A stretch of 23,454 nt of DNA from CAZZCS01 sp964652645. Lineage in GTDB: Bacteria; Cloacimonadota; Cloacimonadia; Cloacimonadales; Cloacimonadaceae. Where the stretch lies: assembly GCA_964652645.1 (NCBI GenBank), contig CAZZCS010000029.1, positions 1 through 23,454 of the forward strand, read 5' to 3'. The position numbers were made by a program, and so were the translations under genes. Below are positions 14,991 to 23,308 of this stretch, one piece after another. Within the stretch, counting starts at the first letter, position 1; each line of letters opens with the position of its first letter. Below the pieces are notes generated by a model. That model had not been told where the DNA came from. It searched no databases and saw nothing but the letters and a program-made list of their open reading frames with translations.

Positions 14991-16288
14991 GCTTCATCCT
15001 CCTTGGGAAGAGATTCTTGGGGTGCAAGAAGTGAGCTCAGCTCCTGGTGGAGCTTTCCGATCTGTTTGGAACGTTCGTATTCCCAGACAATGCGATAGTC
15101 CTGCTTTTTGTCTTGCTCGGCAAATACTCTTATCAGGCAGGCCTTGATGGCAGAGCTGGATTCCATCGGGCAGATATAATTATGGTGGCAGCGGGTCAGC
15201 AGTTCTGCTGCTTCTTTATGTGCCGGGATCAGGGCGAGGATGGGCTTTTGGAGCCGGAGATACTCAAACACTTTGCTGGTGAGAGTTCCAAAGGGGCTGT
15301 CGCTATTGATGAGCAGCAGGAGCAGCGAGGCAATTTTCATCTTCTGTAGTGCCTGTCTGTGACCCAATTGGGGTACTATCTCCACCATCTCCTTGATAGC
15401 GCTGGCCTCAATCTCCTGATAGGTTTCCACGAAATAATCACCATACAAACGTATGATCGTCTTCTCGGGAAGGACTTGCCTATCCCTTAGCTCCCGTACT
15501 GCACGGAAGAAGCTTTTGAGGCTGCGGCGGGCATAAATCGCTCCAAAATAGGCAATTTCATACTCGGGAGCATCCTTGGGGATGGTCTCCAAAGCCTCAA
15601 AATCTGCCTCATCCCAGCCGTTATAGAGGGTAAATTGCTTTTCCTGGATCGGAGCGCCAAAGCTTTGGGCCAGACCCATCCCAATACCCCTGGTTGCCGT
15701 TACCACCAGTTTGGCACCAGCCAGGATTTTCTTTTCCCATTTGCGGGCCAGCAGCTTGTGCAGCGGAGTAAGGTAGATCTGATAGTCGTCCAGCAGCGTC
15801 CAATAATCCCGGTAGTCGATCACATAGGGCACTCCGCTTTGCTTCGAGAGGTAATAAGCTCCCAGAGAAGCAGAGAAGGGCCCGCAGGAGACGTAGATGA
15901 GGTCGTAAGTCTCTTCTTTCATGGCTGCCTGACCTGCCTTGATCAGGGATGGAACCCATCCTATCTTGTCGTCTATAAACATAGCACTACGGACGATTCG
16001 TTTCAGCTTTTCGGAAGTCCCCAGATACAGCTTTTTGGTATCCAGCCTGGCCTTGGAACCCACTTTTGTGAAGATGGACATCAGATCCAGCGAGGTGGTT
16101 CGGATGAGCTTTCGCTGTCTGAATTCGCCTTCCAGGGCAGGATCGCGATACAGATACTCTGGCTCCGCCGGGCAGAGTACGTCAATTATGGCCCCGGCTT
16201 CTGAAAGGTATTTTACAACCTTCAGATTGCGAAATACAGCAGGGCCTCCCATAGGGGGATAAAAGTAGCTAATATATAATATTTTCAT
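14987..16288 (-). CDS. GT4-like glycosyltransferase
   Basis: A 433-residue GT-B enzyme. It begins MKILYISYFYPPMGGPAVFR, the typical N-terminal beta strand and glycine loop of GT4 enzymes with a bound acceptor lip, and has YVIDYRDYW (155-163) in the N domain. The C domain has YFGAIYARRSL (247-257), IIRLYGDY and the donor-binding FGTLTSKVFEYLRLQKPIL (333-351, with the conserved Glu342). No transmembrane helix is clear. It sits between a second GT4 gene and the EFR1 gene, with ATGA overlaps on both sides. It probably adds a sugar to a lipid-linked or surface polysaccharide; donor and acceptor are unknown. The last 40 residues are charged and weakly conserved. Confidence 0.82.
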   Translation of the reverse strand: MKILYISYFYPPMGGPAVFRNLKVVKYLSEAGAIIDVLCPAEPEYLYRDPALEGEFRQRKLIRTTSLDLMSIFTKVGSKARLDTKKLYLGTSEKLKRIVRSAMFIDDKIGWVPSLIKAGQAAMKEETYDLIYVSCGPFSASLGAYYLSKQSGVPYVIDYRDYWTLLDDYQIYLTPLHKLLARKWEKKILAGAKLVVTATRGIGMGLAQSFGAPIQEKQFTLYNGWDEADFEALETIPKDAPEYEIAYFGAIYARRSLKSFFRAVRELRDRQVLPEKTIIRLYGDYFVETYQEIEASAIKEMVEIVPQLGHRQALQKMKIASLLLLLINSDSPFGTLTSKVFEYLRLQKPILALIPAHKEAAELLTRCHHNYICPMESSSAIKACLIRVFAEQDKKQDYRIVWEYERSKQIGKLHQELSSLLAPQESLPKEDEA

Positions 16289-17418
16289 GTGCTTACAAGG
16301 CTGTCTATTGCTGCCAGTAAAGAGGGCTCGAGGGCTTCCCAGTTGTATTTTTCCTCGACGATCTGGACACAGCGGTCTCGCATAGTTTCGTATTCTGGAG
16401 CGGGCAGCCGGAGCAAGCTAGAGATGGCGCTGGCCAGGGCTTGGGAGTCGTACTGGGTGCAAACCCCCAAGTTATGCGCCTTGATCAGGGAGTTCATCAA
16501 AGGAGATTTGACCGTGACAACAGGCAGCCCGGCAGAGAGGTATTCCAATACTTTGAGTGGCATGGCATTGTACATGCGTTTGTTTTCAGGGTTAAATATC
16601 CACAAGCCCACTTTGGCACATTTGAGGAGAACTCCGATCTTTTCGGGAGGCAACCAGGATTGGTAGTAGATTATTGAATTGAGGTGGTATTCATTTACCG
16701 TATCGTAAAACTTTTGCTCCAGCTCATCACTGAAAAACTTTCCGACAAACAGCACTTTCAGCCATGGGATGTCCTTTTTCAGCAGTAAAAAGCATTTCAA
16801 CATCTTGAATATCCCACGATCCGGAGTGAGGCCTCCTATATAGATCAGATCAAAATTCATGTCGCAGATGGATTGGATCGTGTGGGGGATTTCCTGATTG
16901 TAGTCCCATACGTTTTTTACAGGATAGTTTGGCAGAACCAGAGTTTTGGTGCTTTTGCTGCCAGGGCTCAATTGCTTGAGGATCAGATCATTGACAGCCG
17001 TTGCCAGATCTGCCTTGCTATATAGCCAACGTTCAGCAGCCAGATAGAGCAGGGCAAGCGGGAAACGCAACAACTTGCTGAATCTCTCTGCAAAAGCATC
17101 GGCAAAGAACTCATGCACGTCGAAAACCAGCTTGGCTTTGAGCTTGTTCTTGAGCCTTATCCCCAGAAGCACCGTGAGGGGTTCCACGCAGATTACGACG
17201 TCTGGTTTGAGCTGTTTGGCGCTGCGATAGAGACGATAGAGAGCAGCCCACTTCGATTCGGAAGAGATTACAATTTGATATGGGTTTGTGCTGCTATTGG
17301 AGACTCCAAGAGTGCCGATAACCCACACTTCGCCCAGCTTGGCCAGGCTGCAGGCCATCTTGTGGAACAGCCTGATGTCGTTGGTCGGGTGCGAATTTGT
17401 GATGATTACTATTCTCAT
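16285..17418 (-). CDS. GT4-family glycosyltransferase
   Basis: A 377-residue GT-B protein, first gene of the glycan/EFR1 operon. The N domain shows MRIVIITNSHPTNDIRLFHK (1-20) and FDVHEFFAD (99-107); the latter resembles the acceptor-side HE motif of GT4 enzymes. The C domain has LIYIGGLTPDRGIF (191-204), FVGKF and the donor-binding AMPLKVLEYLSAGLPVV (285-301, conserved Glu292). The ATG at 17418 gives the standard N terminus, and AAGGA lies 11 bases before it. A GTG at 17451 adds 11 residues with no support. It overlaps the next gene by 4 nt. Two GT4 enzymes in series suggest sequential sugar transfers in one glycan. Substrates cannot be read from sequence. Confidence 0.85.
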   Translation of the reverse strand: MRIVIITNSHPTNDIRLFHKMACSLAKLGEVWVIGTLGVSNSSTNPYQIVISSESKWAALYRLYRSAKQLKPDVVICVEPLTVLLGIRLKNKLKAKLVFDVHEFFADAFAERFSKLLRFPLALLYLAAERWLYSKADLATAVNDLILKQLSPGSKSTKTLVLPNYPVKNVWDYNQEIPHTIQSICDMNFDLIYIGGLTPDRGIFKMLKCFLLLKKDIPWLKVLFVGKFFSDELEQKFYDTVNEYHLNSIIYYQSWLPPEKIGVLLKCAKVGLWIFNPENKRMYNAMPLKVLEYLSAGLPVVTVKSPLMNSLIKAHNLGVCTQYDSQALASAISSLLRLPAPEYETMRDRCVQIVEEKYNWEALEPSLLAAIDSLVST

Positions 17419-17439
17419 TTCTATAAACGTCCTTGCATT

Positions 17440-17467
17440 TGGATAATTCACAGCGGTTTTTCGTCAA
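17440..17467 (-). promoter_or_regulatory. Candidate promoter for the GT4-GT4-EFR1 operon
   Basis: On the minus strand TTGACG (17467-17462) is followed after 16 bp by TATCCA (17445-17440). A start near 17433 would give a leader of about 15 nt holding the AAGGA. The -10 is a poor match. It is back to back with the TTGACA at 17493-17498 that faces the pirin gene. Confidence 0.35.
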
Positions 17468-17492
17468 GGACTATTTTTGGGCGGAATTCTTC

Positions 17493-17521
17493 TTGACAGT
17501 TGCTCCCCCAGTTTCATCGTA
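17493..17521 (+). promoter_or_regulatory. Candidate -35 region for the pirin gene
   Basis: A perfect TTGACA (17493-17498) faces the pirin gene about 45 bp before its ATG. The -10 at the expected spacing is poor (ATCGTA at 17 bp), so only the -35 is convincing; an activator may be needed, or the match is chance. Confidence 0.3.
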
Positions 17522-17544
17522 AGTGTCAGCATGGAGGTGAGATT

Positions 17545-18396
17545 ATGCTGAGAAAGATCAAGAGTGTCAGAAACGCAGAGCCTACCCTGGAAGGCGCAGG
17601 AGTACACTTGAAACGAGTGTTTGGTTACCATCAGAAGCCGGATTACGATCCATTTTTGATGCTGGATGATTTTAGAAATGATGATCCTGCCAAGTACCTG
17701 GCAGGCTTTCCCTGGCATCCCCACCGGGGGATCGAGACGATTACCTATATGCTCAAAGGATCAGCCGAACACGGCGATAGCCTCGGTAACCACGGCACTA
17801 TTCAGGCGGGAGAGGTGCAGTGGATGACGGCTGGCAACGGCATCATCCATCAGGAGATGCCCAAGCCAGATCCCCAGGGCAGGATGTACGGCTTTCAGCT
17901 GTGGACAAACCTCCCAGCCAAAGACAAGATGTGTTCGCCCCGCTACCGTGATCTGCGGGCAGGTGATATGCCTGTGGTAGAAACGGCTGAGGGGAGCATA
18001 GTCAAGATCATTGGCGGAGAGTTTCAGGGAACACAGGGGCCTGTCGACGATCTCTATGTCCACGCTCAATTTTGGGATGTGCATGTCCCAGCGCACACCA
18101 GGCAGATTCTCCCAGCCCCCAAAAGGCACACCTGTTTTATCTATATTCATGCAGGAATGCTGGTTACGGATGGTCAGCAGGCAGGAAATACTCAGCTTGT
18201 CCTCTTTGCCGATGGCGATGAGATTCTCCTGGAAACTTCGGAACAAGCCTGCCACTTTCTCTATCTCTGTGGCCAGCCGCTCCGGGAGTCCATCTCCTGG
18301 CGGGGGCCGATTGTGATGAACACTCCAGAGGAGATCAAGCTGGCCTTCCAGGAGCTTGAGAAGGGAACCTTCATCAAGGAAAAGGGGATCCACTAA
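17545..18396 (+). CDS. Pirin-family bicupin protein
   Basis: A 283-residue two-cupin pirin. The N-terminal cupin has the metal ligands His58, His60 (WHPHRG, 57-62), His102 and Glu104 (HQEMP, 102-106), which bind Fe or another divalent metal in characterised pirins, some of which are quercetinases or redox sensors. The pattern GYHQKPDYDPFLMLDDFR near the N terminus and FQLWTNLPAKDKM are family signatures. The chosen ATG has SD GGAGG seven bases before it; an upstream in-frame TTG at 17500 adds 15 unrelated residues. It is monocistronic and convergent with the large secreted-protein gene. The natural substrate is unknown. Confidence 0.88.
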   Translation: MLRKIKSVRNAEPTLEGAGVHLKRVFGYHQKPDYDPFLMLDDFRNDDPAKYLAGFPWHPHRGIETITYMLKGSAEHGDSLGNHGTIQAGEVQWMTAGNGIIHQEMPKPDPQGRMYGFQLWTNLPAKDKMCSPRYRDLRAGDMPVVETAEGSIVKIIGGEFQGTQGPVDDLYVHAQFWDVHVPAHTRQILPAPKRHTCFIYIHAGMLVTDGQQAGNTQLVLFADGDEILLETSEQACHFLYLCGQPLRESISWRGPIVMNTPEEIKLAFQELEKGTFIKEKGIH

Positions 18397-18416
18397 AAGA
18401 ACCAGAGGGGCCTGGT
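18395..18416 (-). terminator. Possible intrinsic terminator of the secreted-protein gene
   Basis: On the minus strand ACCAG-GCCCCT-CTGGT forms a 5-bp stem with a 6-nt loop, followed at once by TCTTTT. It lies about 30 nt after the stop of the large secreted-protein gene and overlaps the pirin stop codon. The stem is short, so efficiency is uncertain. On the plus strand the same stem has no T run. Confidence 0.35.
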
Positions 18417-18446
18417 ATTAAAGGTGTCGGAGCCCCCAGGCACGAG

Positions 18447-21434
18447 CTATTTCATCAGGATCATCTTTTTGGAGGAGCTCAGCCTGCCGCTCTTCAGTCT
18501 ATAGAAATAGATCCCGCTGGAGACGTCGTGGCCAGAGCTATCTTTGCCATCCCATACGCTAGAGTGGCGACCTGAGATCAGGTGTTCATTGATCAGGGTT
18601 CGCACCAATTGGCCTCGCATGTTGTAGATCCCAAGGCTTGTAGGCCCGGTCTCTGCAAGCTCAAAAGCTATTGTAGTAGAGGGGTTGAAGGGATTGGGGT
18701 AGTTTTGCAGTAGCCGTACTTGAGCTGCTGGACTGTCCACCTGGGGATTGGAGACTGGCTGGGAATCAAAGGCCTGGACGTAGATCCCTGCGAAATCAAG
18801 GTATGATTCACGGCTGTAGCCAATTCTTCTTTTGCGGATGAGCTCAGCCCAGGAAAGGTATGCCCTGCTGCCAGATCCTGAAACCATGATATTTGCGTAT
18901 ACACTGCCAGAGGTAAGGCTGAGTTGATTTCCTCCGGGGTTGAGTATAGTACCAGAGCTATTCATATAATTGTAGCTCAAGAAGGACTCTGCTTCAGAAA
19001 AATAAGAAGCGATTAAGAAGCTGCCATTATCAAAAGCTGTTATGGATTCTGGCACAAACCTGGTAGTCGAGGGGAATAGAGAATCTTGTTCCCAGATTGT
19101 GATACCAGTAGTAGCATCAATGGATTTTGACATTAACAGGAACGATTCCTCCCAGAAGAGGTATAAGGCTCCATCATACTGTGTAATGGAATATCCACTA
19201 CTACCCAGGCGGGAAGTAACCTGAACGCCCTGTGGATTCCACATATGTTCGCCGGAGGATGATATCCGCTGCATATACAGCTTATCTAGATAATCACCGC
19301 GGAAGTCCACCCAGAAGACAACCAGGTCGTCACCATCCATAATGGCTTGGGAGCGATAGCTGATAGCATCAGCCCCTTCATAGTTGCTGGCATAAATTCC
19401 ACCTTGTGGCCAGGCACTGGAACCATCTGGGTTGAACTTGTGGATATAGATTCTTTGCAGAGTTGGGTCCTCAATATCGATTGCATCCAAAAGGATGTTT
19501 CTGCCTACCATTGCTTTGGGGAACATGGCATAGCCATTGACTATCTCAGGCAACAATTCTATGCCATCAGCACCCCACTGCAACTCGCCATTCTGAATCT
19601 TTTGCCCAAAGACTCTGAATTTGTACTCATGAGGGCGCGCCCAGATGATGTAAAATGCACCGTCTTCATAGGAAGTAATATATGCATGGCTAGAATATTC
19701 GTCGCTTAGCACCAGCAAACCATCCTCCCCCCAAAGCTTGACTCCAGCCGGAGAGATCAACTGGGCCCGGACAGATACGGGATCAGTCTTACTGGAGCCC
19801 CACAGCACAAAAGCATTTCCAGCCTCATCCTGATCTGCCTGAAACCAGCTCCTAGTGTCATGTAAGCCATCATCGAGAAACTCTCCATTTTCGGATAGCA
19901 GGATATTCCCCTCCGGATCAATAATCTGATAATAGATCCTGTCGTTGAAAGGCTCCCGGGTATCGACCCAGAGCACTGTAGTGCCATAATCATGTTTTAG
20001 TATCTTGGTTGGGACCCGATGATATTGGTCTGGCATGCCTGCTACCAGGATGGAACCATTCTCCTCCAACTGAGGGACTCCGTTTGCATTTAAGGTCTGA
20101 ATTCGGATTCCGCACTCAATGCTGGCATCGATGTATCCATCCCAAGCCAGATGCAAAACATCGTCCATGAAATAGGCAGTTCTAACTAGTAGCGGGAGTC
20201 TGTCTGCACATATCTCCTCTGTATGATAGACCTGCTGCCCGCTGGAATTTATGTGTTTGACGGCAATCCGGTTCATCAGTTCGTATTGGCTAGCATAAAT
20301 TTTATTTTTTTCCCAAGCAAAGAAAACGCCTCCATCATTGTCCGGAACGAACAATGGATTCAGCTGCCACTCTTGCTCTTCGGCAACCAGGACACCTTCA
20401 TCTCCCCACAGCAGATCTCCCTCCATTGTAAGCTTCTGAGCATGAAGCCTCACTGGATTTGACCCTTGCCTCCAGCAGAAAAGAATTGTGCCGTCTGAGG
20501 ATAAGAACCGGGGACCATACAGAGTGCTTTGATTATCAGCAAGCTGTGCTATCTGGATTGGCTCTCCAACTGGGACAGCAGAATAATTGTAGTATCGCAG
20601 GAAGATCTGATTTTGATTGGAAGCTAAAAAATAATAGGCAACGGCAAACATATTGCCTGGAATCTGGATAGTTCCTAACAGATTGTGGCTGGCAATCTCT
20701 GGCGCTATATCTATAGGAAGCGCAGCTTGGGGTTGGCCATTATAATTGAAAGGCATCAAGAGAGCCTTGTAAATGTCTGATCTAATGTAATAAGCGATTA
20801 CAAAGCCGCCATTGTTATTCGCAACAATATTGTAGCTAAAGGTACTGTATGCAGCATGAGTGAGCCTTATCCCCTCAGGATTCCAGAGGATACTGCCCGA
20901 GGATGATAGCTTTTGACCGTAAACGTTTGGTTGGCTATCTACCAGCTTCATCCAGGTAAAGAGAATATCGCCGTTGGATAGGGCTGTGATTTTATAATTG
21001 GGTGGTAGAGCGGGATTATCAGAGATCATGATCCCCTCATTGCCCCATAATACCTCCCCGGCGCTATTGATCTTGTTTGCCCTGATGATGGGATTGTGAT
21101 AATCTCTATAGTCCATATAGGCAATGGCAAATTCGTCTCCGCCAAGTGGTATAATTACTGGGAAATCCTGCTGGCCGACGGATGTGGTGATAGCAATCGG
21201 AGCAGGCCAAAGCTGGGCACCAGCATGGCTTACCTTCATGGCATAAATGTCTCGATCGCTAGCTCTGAGGTCGGACCACACATAGATAATATTACCTTCG
21301 GAGGTGCGAGCAGTGGTGCCAGTAAAATCCACATTGAGAGCTTCCCGGATTCTAACGGGGCTGTCCCAGGCTTGATCTGCAAAAAGGTTGATCCACAAGA
21401 GGGTAACCACACATAAGAGTAATAACTTTCTCAT
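18447..21434 (-). CDS. Large secreted repeat protein with C-terminal sorting-type domain
   Basis: A 995-residue exported protein. It starts with a signal peptide (MRKLLLLCVVTLLWINLFA, cleavage before DQ). The body repeats a unit ending in a short Gly turn, Trp and Gly, seen at least seven times with varied spacing: SSSGSILWNPEG, NSAGEVLWGNEG, TMEGDLLWGDEG, SPAGVKLWGEDG, QNGELQWGADG and SSSGEHMWNPQG among them. This suggests a beta-propeller or beta-sandwich array. The final 85 residues (911-995) read NYPNPFNPSTTI, WDGKDSSGHDVSSGIYFYRL and KKMILMK, matching the FlgD-Ig-like/type IX (Por) sorting domain of the Bacteroidota side. SD GGAGG precedes the chosen ATG by five bases; a start 7 codons earlier loses the signal-peptide form. 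Function is unknown; a surface adhesin or carbohydrate-related role is only a guess. Confidence 0.8.
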   Translation of the reverse strand: MRKLLLLCVVTLLWINLFADQAWDSPVRIREALNVDFTGTTARTSEGNIIYVWSDLRASDRDIYAMKVSHAGAQLWPAPIAITTSVGQQDFPVIIPLGGDEFAIAYMDYRDYHNPIIRANKINSAGEVLWGNEGIMISDNPALPPNYKITALSNGDILFTWMKLVDSQPNVYGQKLSSSGSILWNPEGIRLTHAAYSTFSYNIVANNNGGFVIAYYIRSDIYKALLMPFNYNGQPQAALPIDIAPEIASHNLLGTIQIPGNMFAVAYYFLASNQNQIFLRYYNYSAVPVGEPIQIAQLADNQSTLYGPRFLSSDGTILFCWRQGSNPVRLHAQKLTMEGDLLWGDEGVLVAEEQEWQLNPLFVPDNDGGVFFAWEKNKIYASQYELMNRIAVKHINSSGQQVYHTEEICADRLPLLVRTAYFMDDVLHLAWDGYIDASIECGIRIQTLNANGVPQLEENGSILVAGMPDQYHRVPTKILKHDYGTTVLWVDTREPFNDRIYYQIIDPEGNILLSENGEFLDDGLHDTRSWFQADQDEAGNAFVLWGSSKTDPVSVRAQLISPAGVKLWGEDGLLVLSDEYSSHAYITSYEDGAFYIIWARPHEYKFRVFGQKIQNGELQWGADGIELLPEIVNGYAMFPKAMVGRNILLDAIDIEDPTLQRIYIHKFNPDGSSAWPQGGIYASNYEGADAISYRSQAIMDGDDLVVFWVDFRGDYLDKLYMQRISSSGEHMWNPQGVQVTSRLGSSGYSITQYDGALYLFWEESFLLMSKSIDATTGITIWEQDSLFPSTTRFVPESITAFDNGSFLIASYFSEAESFLSYNYMNSSGTILNPGGNQLSLTSGSVYANIMVSGSGSRAYLSWAELIRKRRIGYSRESYLDFAGIYVQAFDSQPVSNPQVDSPAAQVRLLQNYPNPFNPSTTIAFELAETGPTSLGIYNMRGQLVRTLINEHLISGRHSSVWDGKDSSGHDVSSGIYFYRLKSGRLSSSKKMILMK

Positions 21435-21486
21435 CTTATCCTCCAGATAAGTCAATCTAAAAAACCAGGATACGCATAGATTCAGA

Positions 21487-21516
21487 ATTATAGCCTTAGC
21501 AATTACTCATTTGCAA
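21487..21516 (-). promoter_or_regulatory. Promoter of the large secreted-protein gene
   Basis: On the minus strand TTGCAA (21516-21511) and a perfect TATAAT (21492-21487) are 18 bp apart. Transcription would start near 21480, giving a leader of about 46 nt that ends in the GGAGG SD. This is the best promoter match in the window. Confidence 0.55.
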
Positions 21517-21553
21517 TATCCATTCCATACTATCAAACATTACAGGAAAAGGT

Positions 21554-21571
21554 TACGTTCATAGGAACGTA
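21554..21571. promoter_or_regulatory. Interrupted palindrome, possible operator
   Basis: TACGTTC-ATAG-GAACGTA has perfect 7-bp arms around a 4-bp centre. It covers the -35 position of the extended -10 element at 21582-21590, so a bound protein would be well placed to control ispG. It could instead be a small hairpin by chance; no regulator gene is adjacent. Confidence 0.35.
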
Positions 21572-21581
21572 TTACGATTTA

Positions 21582-21590
21582 TGCTATAAG
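21582..21590 (+). promoter_or_regulatory. Extended -10 promoter element for ispG
   Basis: TGC followed by TATAAG reads TGnTATAAG, an extended -10. The 17-bp upstream position reads TAGGAA, a poor -35, as expected for extended -10 promoters. The start would be near 21597, so the transcript would begin with the hairpin at 21596-21625 and have a leader of about 115 nt before ispG. Confidence 0.4.
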
Positions 21591-21595
21591 TGTCA

Positions 21596-21625
21596 GCTGC
21601 CTCAGTCCGGCTGAGTGATAGCAGC
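21596..21625 (+). promoter_or_regulatory. Leader hairpin upstream of ispG
   Basis: GCTGC-CTCAG-TCCGG-CTGAG pairs as a continuous stem with a 5-nt bulge (TGATA) before the closing GCAGC (21621-21625). It would lie at the very 5' end of the predicted ispG transcript and could protect the RNA or be part of a control element. No riboswitch class was recognised. Confidence 0.4.
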
Positions 21626-21710
21626 AATTCCCCGTGCATTAATCTTCGAAAATGGCTCCATTGAGAGACATTTAAGTTGACAGTTTCTATCCCTTTCAAG
21701 GACTGAAATC

Positions 21711-22772
21711 ATGCAAAATATTAGAAAGAAAACACGTCAGATCAGGATGGGAAACCTCAAAATTGGGGGAGATGCGCCTGTCAGCATCCAGTCCATGCTC
21801 AATACCAAGACAGCAGATGTAAAGGCATCCAGCCAGCAGATTCGTGAGTTGATTGCTGCCGGATGCGAGATTATCAGGTTCTCTGTAGCCAGTTCTCTGG
21901 ACGCAGAAATAATCCCTGAATATAGAAAGGTCTCCTCGGTTCCGCTGGTAGCAGATATCCACTTTGATCACAGGCTGGCCCTCTGTGCGATTCGGAATGG
22001 GATAGACGGACTCCGCATCAACCCCGGCAATATCGGTAGCAGGGAAAACGTCAAAGCCGTTGTCGAAGCTGCCCGTGAACACCAGATCCCGATCCGGATC
22101 GGTGTCAATAGCGGCTCTCTACCCAAAGAACTGATCGCCAGATATGGAGTGAGTTCCAAAGCGATGGTAGAAGCAGCGCTGGAGCATGTGCGTATTTTGG
22201 AAGATTTGAACTATTCCGAGATGAAGATCTCTGTAAAAGCTTCCACACTGGATCTGATGCTCCAGAGCTATCGTGAGCTCAGCCAGGCGGTGGATTATCC
22301 CTTGCATCTGGGTTTGACGGAGGCTGGCACACTTCGCAGCGGCACGATCAAATCTGCCATTGCTCTGGGGACATTGCTTTCCGAAGGCATAGGCGATACC
22401 ATCCGGGTATCTCTGACCGCAGATCCCGTGGAAGAGGTATTGGTTGCCCGTGAAATCCTCAAGACAATAGGGCTCAGACAGGGCTTGAACATTATTTCCT
22501 GTCCCACCTGCGGCCGCACCAATATCGACCTCATCGGTCTGGCCAAAGAGGTGGAAATCGCGCTGATCGAATACAAAGATTATCCCCTCACAGTAGCTGT
22601 AATGGGTTGCGCCGTAAATGGCCCGGGAGAAGCCCGCGAGGCAGATTTTGGGATTGCTGGAGGTAGCGGAGAGGGCTTGATCTTCGCCAGAGGTGAGATT
22701 GTGAAAAAAGTACCAGAAACTCAATTGATAGCAGAGCTGAAAGCCTTGATAAGCGAGTCAATATGCTCCTGA
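21711..22772 (+). CDS. ispG: 4-hydroxy-3-methylbut-2-enyl diphosphate synthase (IspG/GcpE)
   Basis: Reduces 2-C-methyl-D-erythritol 2,4-cyclodiphosphate to HMBPP, the penultimate step of the MEP isoprenoid pathway. It is 353 residues, the usual bacterial length. The TIM-barrel half includes VSIQSMLNTKT (24-34) and RINPGNIG (102-109); the C-terminal half has the [4Fe-4S] ligands Cys264, Cys267 (SCPTCGRTNIDL) and Cys300 (VMGCAVNGPGEA), with the conserved Glu307. SD AAGGA (21698-21702) is eight bases before the ATG. It opens the plus-strand unit and overlaps the first chrA-like gene by 10 nt. The enzyme needs reduced flavodoxin or ferredoxin, fitting an anaerobe. Confidence 0.95.
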   Translation: MQNIRKKTRQIRMGNLKIGGDAPVSIQSMLNTKTADVKASSQQIRELIAAGCEIIRFSVASSLDAEIIPEYRKVSSVPLVADIHFDHRLALCAIRNGIDGLRINPGNIGSRENVKAVVEAAREHQIPIRIGVNSGSLPKELIARYGVSSKAMVEAALEHVRILEDLNYSEMKISVKASTLDLMLQSYRELSQAVDYPLHLGLTEAGTLRSGTIKSAIALGTLLSEGIGDTIRVSLTADPVEEVLVAREILKTIGLRQGLNIISCPTCGRTNIDLIGLAKEVEIALIEYKDYPLTVAVMGCAVNGPGEAREADFGIAGGSGEGLIFARGEIVKKVPETQLIAELKALISESICS

Positions 22773-23308
22773 CTATGTTTTTCACCTTTCTCAAGATCGG
22801 GGCTTTTACCATAGGCGGTGCCTATGCCATGATCCCTCTGATCCGGCGCGAACTGGTTCAAAAGCACAAGTGGATATCTGATGAAGACTTTTTGGATGGC
22901 CTGGCCGCAGCCCAATCCTGCCCTGGGCCAATTGCCATCAATATCAGTATTTATGCAGGTTATCACATCAAAAAGACAAAGGGTATGCTGCTGGCTGTTT
23001 TGGGTACATTGCTTCCTTCTCTGATCGTAATCCTGATAATTGCTTCCTTCTTTGGCAAGATTGCGGATCTGGAAGCTGTACGCAGAATCTTTCATGCGCT
23101 CAAGCCAGCGGTCACCGCTCTGATCGCAGTTCCTGTGATCCAAATGTCCAAGAGTGGCGGCATCTCAGTTTACAATTTCTGGCTACCACTTTCTGCGGCT
23201 GTTCTGGTAGGTTTGTATCAGATCAATCCGATCTATTTGATTATCCTGACAATAGCTGGGGCCCTGATCGAGACTGCACTCAAAACCAGGCTAAAGAAGG
23301 AGGCATGA
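22763..23308 (+). CDS. ChrA-type transporter, half-size subunit 1
   Basis: A 181-residue membrane protein, half the length of fused ChrA chromate transporters. It has FLKIGAFTIGGAYAMIPLIR (9-28), QSCPGPIAIN (51-60, the PGP signature) and about five hydrophobic segments. Short CHR proteins normally occur as adjacent pairs, as here. The ATG lies inside the last codons of ispG and no clear Shine-Dalgarno is visible, so its translation probably follows ispG. Known ChrA proteins export chromate, but most homologues are untested, and in an anaerobe the natural anion may differ. Confidence 0.85.
   Translation: MLLTMFFTFLKIGAFTIGGAYAMIPLIRRELVQKHKWISDEDFLDGLAAAQSCPGPIAINISIYAGYHIKKTKGMLLAVLGTLLPSLIVILIIASFFGKIADLEAVRRIFHALKPAVTALIAVPVIQMSKSGGISVYNFWLPLSAAVLVGLYQINPIYLIILTIAGALIETALKTRLKKEA

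Noticed and set aside
21652..21675. A 7-codon open frame (MAPLRDI) in the ispG leader, considered as a leader peptide
   Set aside because: No ribosome binding site and no run of regulatory codons or attenuator stem after it.
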